NCBI GenBank assembly: GCA_039795715.1
Contig: JBDKLD010000053.1
Span: forward strand, 1 to 6,853
Direction: 5' to 3'
DNA length: 6,853 nt
Source: JAGOSA01 sp039795715
GTDB lineage: Bacteria > Patescibacteriota > Minisyncoccia > Phycocordibacterales > UBA9973
Positions 1 through 5,558 of this stretch are shown here, piece after piece. Every line of letters starts with the position of its first letter. Position 1 is the stretch's first letter. The notes beneath the pieces were generated by a model that was not told the DNA's origin, ran no database searches, and was given only the letters and a program-made list of their open reading frames with translations. The position numbers and the translations under genes were made by a program.

Positions 1-84
1 TATGGGAATCGTCCTTACTCATACCGAAAAGGTATTTTTAGAGAAGATACGGAGCAGTTACCGAAAGTAGGCAAGTCGATGTAA
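1..84 (+). CDS. C-terminal end of an unidentified protein (partial)
   Basis: Frame 1 is open from the first base to a TAA at 82-84 and encodes 27 residues, beginning YGNRPYSYRK and ending LPKVGKSM. It is charged, has no hydrophobic stretch, and looks like an ordinary protein tail. A strong intrinsic terminator starts 43 bases after the stop, which is what the end of a + strand transcription unit should look like and is the main support. Frame 2 is also open from an ATG at base 2 to a TAG at about 68-70, so the frame choice is not certain. The product cannot be recognised from so short a tail. Confidence 0.4.
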   Translation, partial: YGNRPYSYRKGIFREDTEQLPKVGKSM

Positions 85-126
85 AATTACCCATTTTTTT
101 CAGCCCGAAGTCAATGGTTGACGAAT

Positions 127-155
127 AAAAAACCCTTATAAAATAAGGGTTTTTT
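127..155 (+). terminator. Intrinsic terminator ending the upstream gene
   Basis: A 13-bp perfect stem pairs 127-139 (A-run, then CCCTTAT) with 143-155 (ATAAGGG, then T-run) around a 3-base AAA loop. The GC core is only CCC/GGG, and the flanking A and T runs give a U-tract on either strand. It lies 43 bases after the probable stop at 82-84 and upstream of the next promoter, so it most likely ends the gene at the left edge. Confidence 0.85.
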
Positions 156-189
156 ACATTTGACGTAAGGGAAATACATTGTATAACTA

Positions 190-218
190 TTGACTTTTAT
201 TACTCCGCATGCTATTAT
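190..218 (+). promoter_or_regulatory. Sigma70-type promoter for the glucosaminidase-like gene
   Basis: The -35 hexamer TTGACT is at 190-195 and the -10 hexamer TATTAT at 213-218, with a 17-base spacer. The TG at 210-211 makes an extended -10 (TGCTATTAT). Transcription should start near 225, giving a leader of about 115 bases before the ATG at 341, much longer than the other leaders in this window. A weaker alternative -10 (GATAAT, 279-284) without a good -35 would start near 291, just before the upstream ORF. Confidence 0.75.
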
Positions 219-242
219 AGCGAAGTACCTTTGTATTTGGCT

Positions 243-277
243 AAAAACGCTTTAAATATAAAGGTTTTTGCTTTTTT
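243..277 (+). promoter_or_regulatory. Leader hairpin with trailing T-run (possible attenuator)
   Basis: AAAAAC (243-248) plus CTTTA (250-254) pair with TAAAG (259-263) plus GTTTTT (264-269), with one bulged G at 249 and a 4-base AATA loop. Six T's follow at 272-277. It lies inside the predicted leader, between the promoter and the first start codon. The stem is AT-rich and weak, and no known riboswitch or leader family is recognised, so a regulatory role is only a possibility. Confidence 0.3.
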
Positions 278-300
278 GGATAATATTAAAGACCAAAAAA

Positions 301-348
301 ATGAAATCTGAAATGGAGTTAGCGGAGCTCAACCGCCACTATGACTAA
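301..348 (+). CDS. 15-codon upstream ORF overlapping the next start
   Basis: ATG at 301 opens a 15-residue reading frame (MKSEMELAELNRHYD) ending at TAA 346-348. Its end overlaps the ATG of the downstream gene (341) in another frame, within ATGACTAA. The start follows an A-rich run (CCAAAAAA), resembling the A-rich bases before other starts here. The peptide is acidic and helical-looking, with no run of a single amino acid that would suggest classical attenuation. Overlapping stop and start suggests translational coupling by re-initiation. It may equally be chance: 15 open codons are not rare. Confidence 0.3.
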   Translation: MKSEMELAELNRHYD

Positions 349-979
349 AAATTTAAAGAAGTATATTCATTCGTTTATCGCCATCCCTATGTTGGCATTC
401 TCCCTCCCTTCGGCAGCATCACTGCCAAGCGGGATAACGTTTAGTATGACTTCTCAACCAAATACTGGTACGGCTATTGTGGAGGACAACACTCCTGATA
501 CGACCGAGTACCGAGCAGCTATGGTCGACGCATATTTTTCGGCTAAAAAGCTTCCGATGGCAGGTTACGGCAAACTACTCGTAGAGGCTGCTGATAAATA
601 TGACATAGACTGGAGGTTGCTTCCGGCTATCGCTATGCGAGAGTCGACAGGTGGCAAGACAGGCCATACCTGTGGAGGAACCCTTTTAAAGGAAAATAAT
701 CCTTGGGGTTGGAACTCTTGTAAAGGTAAAGGCTTTACTTCTATGGAAGAATCCATTGATATGTTGGCACAACACCTTTCCGGTAATCACCCTCGAACTA
801 CTGACTACTACAAGAAAAGCCAAGGAAATGTGAAAGCAATTTTGCAGACATATAACCCGCCTTCAGTTGTCGCTACTTACGCCCAAGAAGTTATGGGAAT
901 AATGAGCAAGATTTCTCCTCTTGAGCAAGTCGCCATGCCAACACCAGTCGAGCAGACAACACTAGCAGTAGTAATATAA
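341..979 (+). CDS. Exported glucosaminidase/lysozyme-like protein
   Basis: This is probably a peptidoglycan hydrolase acting outside the cytoplasmic membrane. The 212-residue product starts with a Sec signal peptide: basic KNLKK, a hydrophobic stretch at about 12-23, then a plausible signal peptidase I site after SAA (residues 24-26). A linker follows to about residue 70, then a domain at about 72-192 that fits the lysozyme/endo-beta-N-acetylglucosaminidase fold. Within it are WRLLPAIAMRES with the likely catalytic Glu101, NNPWGW at 119-124, and YNPPSVVATYAQEV at 171-184, the usual order of blocks in this family. Cys111 and Cys127 flank the NPWG loop and could form a disulfide. The C-terminal tail is not recognisable. 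There is no good Shine-Dalgarno; GGAG at 324-327 is 13 bases from the ATG. Family assignment is fairly firm, but the exact bond cut and the role (wall remodelling or attack on a host cell) are open. Confidence 0.8.
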   Translation: MTKNLKKYIHSFIAIPMLAFSLPSAASLPSGITFSMTSQPNTGTAIVEDNTPDTTEYRAAMVDAYFSAKKLPMAGYGKLLVEAADKYDIDWRLLPAIAMRESTGGKTGHTCGGTLLKENNPWGWNSCKGKGFTSMEESIDMLAQHLSGNHPRTTDYYKKSQGNVKAILQTYNPPSVVATYAQEVMGIMSKISPLEQVAMPTPVEQTTLAVVI

Positions 980-1005
980 AAAAACACCCGATATCGGGTG
1001 TTTTT
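980..1005. terminator. Bidirectional terminator between convergent genes
   Basis: A perfect 26-base palindrome: five A's, CACCCGAT, ATCGGGTG, five T's. As a hairpin it forms a CACCCG/CGGGTG stem with a 4-base ATAT loop, with a T-run on either strand. It begins immediately after the stop at 977-979 of the left gene and ends one base before the stop codon (1007-1009) of the minus-strand gene, so one element serves both. Confidence 0.92.
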
Positions 1006-1006
1006 G

Positions 1007-1555
1007 CTAGAAGTAAGAATTCATATGAAGATTATTGACACGAATCTCCTCTAGTAGGGGATCAATGTACCCTGGTTCGAAAATTGAAGGGGAAGCCTTT
1101 TTCTTTTTAGAGATTAAGCTCAAAGAAAATGCGGATTGGTTTTTCTTGAGATTTGCCCTAACAATTTTAGACTCAGTTTTTTGCTCGGCTCTGAGCTTGT
1201 CTCTCTCTAGCCGGATTTCCTTGCCATACTTCTGCATGATTGACATAAATGCAAAAAAAGTTTGGTGTTCTTTATCCGGTAGCATGCCAACAATATTTCG
1301 GAATGCTTTGCGTACAACGCATTTCCAGTGGGGTTTTACTGCTAGGCGCAAAGGCGAACCATCTTCTTTTGGCTTACCGACATAGTTTTCATAATTTGAA
1401 ATATGTGGGTGAAGATTCAAGTCAATATACTGTGCGGCTTGGTTCAGCGTAGTTTTGCTGATGTGACATTGATTCACAAGATAGTCTTCTTTTTCTTCTT
1501 GCGTCATAGTCTGCACCAGTGTTTTGGCTGGCCATATTTTTTCTTCTTTTTCCAT
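1007..1555 (-). CDS. Hypothetical basic cytoplasmic protein
   Basis: I do not recognise this 182-residue product. It has no signal peptide or membrane segment. The N-terminal third is acidic (EEKIWPAK, then MTQEEKEDYLVNQ at 17-29) and mostly helical-looking. The middle (about 60-110) contains GKPKEDGSPLRLAVKPHWK and a hydrophobic FFAFMSIMQKYG segment. Residues 111-155 are strongly basic and helix-prone (RLERDKLRAEQK, then a KKKK cluster at 150-153), which could contact nucleic acid. The C-terminus is SIFEPGYIDPLLEEI and a short tail. The ATG at 1555 fits: a TTGACA/TATTAT promoter lies just upstream and the leader is about 13 bases. No Shine-Dalgarno is visible. It lies 66 bases downstream of dnaE with no clear terminator between, so dnaE read-through could also feed it. 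A regulatory or nucleic-acid role is speculation. Confidence 0.75.
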   Translation of the reverse strand: MEKEEKIWPAKTLVQTMTQEEKEDYLVNQCHISKTTLNQAAQYIDLNLHPHISNYENYVGKPKEDGSPLRLAVKPHWKCVVRKAFRNIVGMLPDKEHQTFFAFMSIMQKYGKEIRLERDKLRAEQKTESKIVRANLKKNQSAFSLSLISKKKKASPSIFEPGYIDPLLEEIRVNNLHMNSYF

Positions 1556-1574
1556 AGTAAAGATCTTTTTGTAT

Positions 1575-1603
1575 ATAATACAAAGGTATTGTTACTATGT
1601 CAA
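1575..1603 (-). promoter_or_regulatory. Promoter for the 182-aa hypothetical gene
   Basis: On the minus strand, TTGACA (1603-1598) and TATTAT (1580-1575) are separated by 17 bases, near the sigma70 consensus. Transcription would start around 1568, 13 bases before the ATG. The first ten leader bases form the palindrome AAAGATCTTT (1559-1568). The promoter sits in the 66 bases between the dnaE stop and this gene, so the gene need not depend on dnaE. Confidence 0.8.
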
Positions 1604-1621
1604 GCGACGGCGGTAGTAGGT

Positions 1622-4600
1622 CTATATTTCCCTAATTTTCTCTATTGCAATGCTTTTCTCACCATTCCTCACAGTGATTTTCCCTTCAAAGGCTATGGTT
1701 TTGTCTTGGACGATGAGTTCCGCAACTTCTCTGTAAAGCTTTGGAAAAATAACAGCTTCGATTGAACCATGAAAATCTGAGATTTTAATAAATGCCATGC
1801 GTTCATTGTTCTTGGTAAATACAGCGCGGACTGTTTCGATGATCCCAGCGAGCGCAACAGTGAGACCATTTTGTAGTTCAGCATGAACCTTTTTGATATT
1901 TATTGCGCGACCCATGAGCTTGTCCTTGATCTTGTCGAGCGGATGACCAGAAACATAAAGACCAAGTAACTCTTTTTCCCAAACTAATATCTCTTCTTTG
2001 CTAATAGGTGGCATGTCACGGAGGACAAAGGACGATCCAGCGTCAGGCAAGTCGCCAAAGAGGGAAACCATTCCGGCATTCTTCTTGCCCTCACGATTGT
2101 ATTCGAGCATGTTTTCGATATTGCCAAAAAGTGTCTCTCTTTTGCCACAGAAGTCCATAGCGCCAACCTTGATGAGCGCCTCGAGAGATTTTTTGTTGAG
2201 ATTTTTGTGGTGAATACGATCGAGGAAATCGCCAATCGTCTTGAATGGTCCACGAACTCGGCGCTCTTCGATAATGTCGTCTGAGATATCAGTGCCAAGA
2301 TTTTTAATCGTATAAAGTCCGAAGCGAATGACACCACCGGTGCCGTTGTTGTCACCAGAAGTAATAACCGTGAATCCACCGAAGCTTTCGTTGGTATCAG
2401 GTGGCAAAACAGTGATACCCATATTTTTACACTCAGCAATGATATCGGCGACTTTCTCAACATCGCCAGACTCAGCGGTCATAATCGCCGTCATATACTC
2501 TACAGGATAGTTGGCTTTCATAAAGGCTGTTTGGTACGAAACGCGACCATAACTAGCGGCGTGAGCCTTGTTGAAGCCGTATGCAGCGAATGGCTCGATG
2601 AGCAACCAAAGATCATTGGCTTTATCTTTTGTTAAGCCATTCTTAATGAAGCCCATGATAAGCTTCTCCTTTTGTGCTTCCATTTCAGCTGGGATTTTTT
2701 TACCCATGGCTTTGCGGAGTTTGTCGGCTTCGATCCATGTGTAGCCGGCGAGTTTGATAGCAATCATCATGACATCATCTTGGTAGGTAATAACTCCAAA
2801 AGATGCATCCAAAATGTCTTTCATTCTTGGGTCAATATAGCGAATGAGCGCTGGATTGTGCTTGCGCTTGATGTACTCAGGGATGGCTTCCATTGGGCCT
2901 GGTCGATAGAGCGCTACCATGGCGTTGATGTCGTGAATTGTTGATGGCTTGAGTTCTTTGAGGTAGCGAGTCATGCCAGATCCGTTGAGCTGGAACAGTC
3001 CTTCCGTTTGTCCACGGGCGAGTAGCGCGAACGTGCGAGGATCATCAAGTGGAATATTTTCAAGATCAATCTGTACACCATGCCGTTGTTCAACGAGTGT
3101 AACTGCTTCAGCGAGAATCGATAAGTTGCGAATGCCGAGGAAGTCGAACTTGGTCAGGCCGACGCCGTCTTCGCCGACGGTGTACATGTCGTACTGAGTT
3201 ATGAGTTTGCCACCTTTAGGGTCGAACTGGAGCGGTACGTATTCGACGAGCGGGCGCGGTGAAATCACTACACCGGCCGCATGTACAGAAATATGTCGGA
3301 CGCCACCTTCGATTTTCTTGGCTAGATCAATTATTTTCTTGGTATCAGGCTCATTGTCGTAAGCTTTTTTTAACTCAGGTTCGAGTTCCATGGCGTGTTC
3401 GATTGTCATCGGCATACCTTGTGAACCCATCGGAATCATTTTGGAAAGACGATCGCCGATATCGTATGGATAGCCGAGAGCACGCGCGACGTCGCGGACG
3501 GCGCCACGCGCCATCATCGTTCCAAATGTTCCGATCTGTGCGACTTTATCTGCGCCGTATTTTTGCTTGGCGTACTCGATCACTTCGTCACGACGATTGT
3601 CGGCAAAGTCCATGTCGATATCGGGCGCAGATGGACGGTCAGGATTGAGGAAGCGTTCAAATGGGAGTTTGTAGGCGAGTGGATCGACTGAGGTAATGCC
3701 GAGTGCATACGTTGTCATCGAGCCGGCGACCGAGCCTCGAATGTTGGTGAGGATTTTATTCTCATGTGCAAAACGGATGAGGTCTTCGACGACGAGGAAG
3801 TATGCGGCGTAGCCTTTCATTGCAATAACAGAAAGTTCGTATTCGAGACGTTCAATTGCTTTTGGATCTTCATGCAAGCCACGTTTTTTCATTCCAAGAA
3901 GCGCAAGTCTTTTGAGTTCAGCATCAGTTGTCACGCCTTCGGGTAGAGCGAATTCAGGAAAGACGAATTTGCCAAGCACAAGATCGAGATCACACATTTC
4001 TGCAACCATCGCTGTATTTTCCACTGCACCAGGGATGCCTTTGAAAAGTTCAATAGCTTCTTCGGTGTTGATGAGGTGATAATCGCCATCCTTCATCGAC
4101 ATGCCACCATTGCCCCGCGCATCGACGCCGGTATTGATCCGGAGCAAGGCTTCATGTGCGTCTTGGTCGTCGTGCATGAGGTAGTGAGAGTCGTGCGTGC
4201 CAACGATTGGAATACCAAATTCTTCGTGGAGCTTGATGATGCCGTTTTTCCAATTCTCCCAACCAGGCACTTCTTTGTGCGCCATGATTTCGAGGAAAAA
4301 GTTTTCTTTGCCAAAAATATCTTGGTATTCAGCGACAAGCGCGCGACCTCGCTCGATATCGTTTTCACGAAGAGCTTGCCCCATTTCTGATGCTGGGCAA
4401 CCAGAGAGGCAAATGATACCCTCGCTGTATTTGCGAAGAATTTCTTTATCCATGCGGGGCTTGTAGTAGAAACCTTCAAGGTGCGCCATTGTTGTGAGCC
4501 GGATGAGATTGCGGTAGCCGATTTCATTTTTAGCAAAGAGGGTAATGTGGTTGCGTTTACCATCAAGCCCGGCTTCTTTGTCGGCGCGGCCACGCGCTGC

Positions 4601-4813
4601 GAGATAACCTTCGACGCCGAGGATTGGCTTGAGTCCAGCTTTCTTGGCTTCCATATAAAAGTCTATTGCGCCGTACATTGCGCCGTGGTCAGTGAGGGCA
4701 AGTGCTGGCATGCCGTATTTCACCGCAGTTTTTACCAGATCAGTTACCTTGGAAAGACCATCCAAAAGTGAATAGTGAGAATGAGTATGGAGGTGAACGA
4801 ATTTAGTAGACAT
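1622..4813 (-). CDS. dnaE: DNA polymerase III alpha subunit
   Basis: Catalytic subunit of the replicative polymerase, 1063 residues from the chosen start. The PHP domain comes first (about 5-280), with HLHTHSHYSLLDG at 7-19, LTDHGAMYG at 40-48, VEGY at 68-70 and THDSHYL at 206-212, so most of its metal-binding His/Asp/Glu residues look kept. The polymerase core follows: RGSVAGS at 359-365, PDIDMDF at 397-403 with catalytic Asp400 and Asp402, VRHISVHAAGVV at 505-516, KFDFLG at 555-560 with the third Asp557, ALYRPGPM at 634-641 and YGFNKAHAASYG at 745-756. A helix-hairpin-helix region (about 836-888) and an OB fold (about 984-1062) end it. It is about 100 residues shorter than E. coli DnaE, lacking the C-terminal tau-binding region. 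No intein or frameshift is seen. An upstream in-frame start at 4951 was refused: the extra 46 residues are unlike DnaE and lie antisense to rnhB. The ATG at 4813 puts FVHLHTHS at the usual N-terminal place. Confidence 0.97.
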   Translation of the reverse strand: MSTKFVHLHTHSHYSLLDGLSKVTDLVKTAVKYGMPALALTDHGAMYGAIDFYMEAKKAGLKPILGVEGYLAARGRADKEAGLDGKRNHITLFAKNEIGYRNLIRLTTMAHLEGFYYKPRMDKEILRKYSEGIICLSGCPASEMGQALRENDIERGRALVAEYQDIFGKENFFLEIMAHKEVPGWENWKNGIIKLHEEFGIPIVGTHDSHYLMHDDQDAHEALLRINTGVDARGNGGMSMKDGDYHLINTEEAIELFKGIPGAVENTAMVAEMCDLDLVLGKFVFPEFALPEGVTTDAELKRLALLGMKKRGLHEDPKAIERLEYELSVIAMKGYAAYFLVVEDLIRFAHENKILTNIRGSVAGSMTTYALGITSVDPLAYKLPFERFLNPDRPSAPDIDMDFADNRRDEVIEYAKQKYGADKVAQIGTFGTMMARGAVRDVARALGYPYDIGDRLSKMIPMGSQGMPMTIEHAMELEPELKKAYDNEPDTKKIIDLAKKIEGGVRHISVHAAGVVISPRPLVEYVPLQFDPKGGKLITQYDMYTVGEDGVGLTKFDFLGIRNLSILAEAVTLVEQRHGVQIDLENIPLDDPRTFALLARGQTEGLFQLNGSGMTRYLKELKPSTIHDINAMVALYRPGPMEAIPEYIKRKHNPALIRYIDPRMKDILDASFGVITYQDDVMMIAIKLAGYTWIEADKLRKAMGKKIPAEMEAQKEKLIMGFIKNGLTKDKANDLWLLIEPFAAYGFNKAHAASYGRVSYQTAFMKANYPVEYMTAIMTAESGDVEKVADIIAECKNMGITVLPPDTNESFGGFTVITSGDNNGTGGVIRFGLYTIKNLGTDISDDIIEERRVRGPFKTIGDFLDRIHHKNLNKKSLEALIKVGAMDFCGKRETLFGNIENMLEYNREGKKNAGMVSLFGDLPDAGSSFVLRDMPPISKEEILVWEKELLGLYVSGHPLDKIKDKLMGRAINIKKVHAELQNGLTVALAGIIETVRAVFTKNNERMAFIKISDFHGSIEAVIFPKLYREVAELIVQDKTIAFEGKITVRNGEKSIAIEKIREI

Positions 4814-4822
4814 CGATGAGAC

Positions 4823-4852
4823 AGTATACCAGTCCGTAATCTTGTTTGACAA
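4823..4852 (-). promoter_or_regulatory. dnaE promoter (extended -10)
   Basis: On the minus strand, TTGTCA (4852-4847) is followed after 18 bases by TATACT (4828-4823), with a preceding TGG making an extended -10. Only nine bases separate the -10 from the dnaE ATG. Transcription should start at about 4817-4813, leaving zero to four leader bases and no room for a ribosome-binding site. The -35 overlaps the rnhB -35 on the other strand. Confidence 0.65.
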
Positions 4853-4876
4853 AAAATTGCTTTGATTTGCTATGAT
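4846..4876 (+). promoter_or_regulatory. rnhB promoter, predicted leaderless transcript
   Basis: TTGACA (4846-4851) is followed after a long 19-base spacer by TATGAT (4871-4876), with TGC before it forming an extended -10. Seven bases after the -10 is the A of the rnhB ATG (4883), so the transcript is predicted to be leaderless. GAGG at 4877-4880 is only two bases from the ATG, too close for a normal Shine-Dalgarno. The -35 sits inside TTTGACAAA, which reads TTTGTCAAA on the other strand and supplies the dnaE -35. Confidence 0.65.
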
Positions 4877-4882
4877 GAGGTT

Positions 4883-5488
4883 ATGGTTATCGGTATAGAT
4901 GAAGTAGGGCGTGGACCAATCGCTGGGCCAGTTTGCGTAGCGGCTTTTCAAGTAGCCTCACTCAGTGAACTCGCGAAAGCCGTGAGAAAAATAAAATTAC
5001 CGCTTCGTGATTCAAAAAAACTGAGCAAGTATCAACGTGAGGCTTGGTTTGTAGTACTTAAACAGTGGAAAGCAGAAGGGAAGTGTGATTTTGCGATTTC
5101 CCTTGTCCACGCAGAGACAATTGATCGTATCGGTATCGCGCCATCTATTCGTCGAGCACTTGCCAGATCGCTCGGTAAGCTGGAGGCGAAAAATAAACAT
5201 ACTATGAAAAATATTACTATTTTGCTTGATGGTGGCTTGAAAGCACCCAAGGAATTTGCTAAGCAAAAAACAATAATTAAAGGCGATGAAAAAGAGCAGG
5301 TAATTGCTCTGGCTTCAATTGTGGCAAAAGTCCATCGTGACCGACTTATGACGCGACTGGCAAAAAAGTATCCGAATTATGGTTTTGCGGACCATGTTGG
5401 CTACGGCACTCGCGCTCACTACAAAGCAATTGAGAAGCATGGACTGACAAAAATTCACCGTAGAACGTTCATAGATAAGGACATTTGA
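4883..5488 (+). CDS. rnhB: Ribonuclease HII
   Basis: Cytoplasmic endonuclease that cuts RNA in RNA-DNA hybrids and starts removal of single ribonucleotides from DNA. The product is 201 residues, the usual size for the bacterial family without extra domains. The DEDD active site is visible: Asp6 and Glu7 in GIDEVGRGPIAGP (4-16), Asp116 in ILLDGG and Asp135 in IKGDEK. Other family blocks are DSKKLS (43-48), IALASIVAKVHRDR (141-154), and HVGYGTRAHYKAIEKHG (171-187), whose GYGT loop normally lies by the active site. The ATG at 4883 is preferred over an in-frame TTG at 4862, because DEVGRG then falls at residue 6 and the TTG lies upstream of the predicted transcript start. It is divergent from dnaE, which fits a shared link to replication. 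The stop is TGA, which argues against a UGA-as-glycine code. Confidence 0.96.
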   Translation: MVIGIDEVGRGPIAGPVCVAAFQVASLSELAKAVRKIKLPLRDSKKLSKYQREAWFVVLKQWKAEGKCDFAISLVHAETIDRIGIAPSIRRALARSLGKLEAKNKHTMKNITILLDGGLKAPKEFAKQKTIIKGDEKEQVIALASIVAKVHRDRLMTRLAKKYPNYGFADHVGYGTRAHYKAIEKHGLTKIHRRTFIDKDI

Positions 5489-5514
5489 CTCAATGCCTAT
5501 GCTTGTGTTATACT
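5485..5514 (+). promoter_or_regulatory. Promoter for the 213-aa hypothetical gene
   Basis: TTGACT (5485-5490) and TATACT (5509-5514) are 18 bases apart, and TGT before the -10 makes it extended. The -35 overlaps the rnhB stop codon (5486-5488). The start site would be near 5521, giving a leader of about 38 bases, A-rich and without a Shine-Dalgarno. No terminator separates rnhB from this gene, so rnhB read-through is also possible. Confidence 0.7.
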
Positions 5515-5558
5515 AAAAAAGCAAAAAACAGTTCTTAAACAATAAAAACGCAAAAGTA

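Noticed and set aside
1559..1568. AAAGATCTTT palindrome at the predicted 5' end of the 182-aa gene transcript
   Set aside because: Ten-base palindrome without a second copy elsewhere in the window; too little to call an operator, so only mentioned with the promoter.
1035..1765. Plus-strand ORFs of 67-120 codons across 1035-1765
   Set aside because: They are antisense to the 182-aa gene and dnaE, with low-complexity Phe/Ser-rich translations typical of shadows of Lys/Glu-rich genes.
3259..3648. 129-codon + strand ORF inside dnaE
   Set aside because: It lies opposite the conserved polymerase core. Its Arg-rich translation follows from the dnaE codons and it has no start signal or promoter of its own.
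4093..4593. 166-codon minus-strand ORF overlapping dnaE in another frame
   Set aside because: It is an out-of-frame shadow of the PHP region, Ser/Thr/Lys-rich with no recognisable motif.
4862..4882. TTG start for rnhB seven codons upstream
   Set aside because: It lies inside the predicted promoter, and family members begin a few residues before the DEVGRG motif, which fits the ATG at 4883.
4814..4951. 46-residue N-terminal extension of DnaE from an ATG at 4951
   Set aside because: The extra residues do not resemble DnaE, lie antisense to the start of rnhB, and run through the predicted dnaE promoter. The ATG at 4813 gives a normal N-terminus.
5486..5548. UGA read as glycine (code 25), extending rnhB by about 20 codons
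   Set aside because: The RNase HII family ends where the TGA falls, the TGA overlaps a good promoter, and dnaE needs no in-frame TGA. The standard code explains everything.
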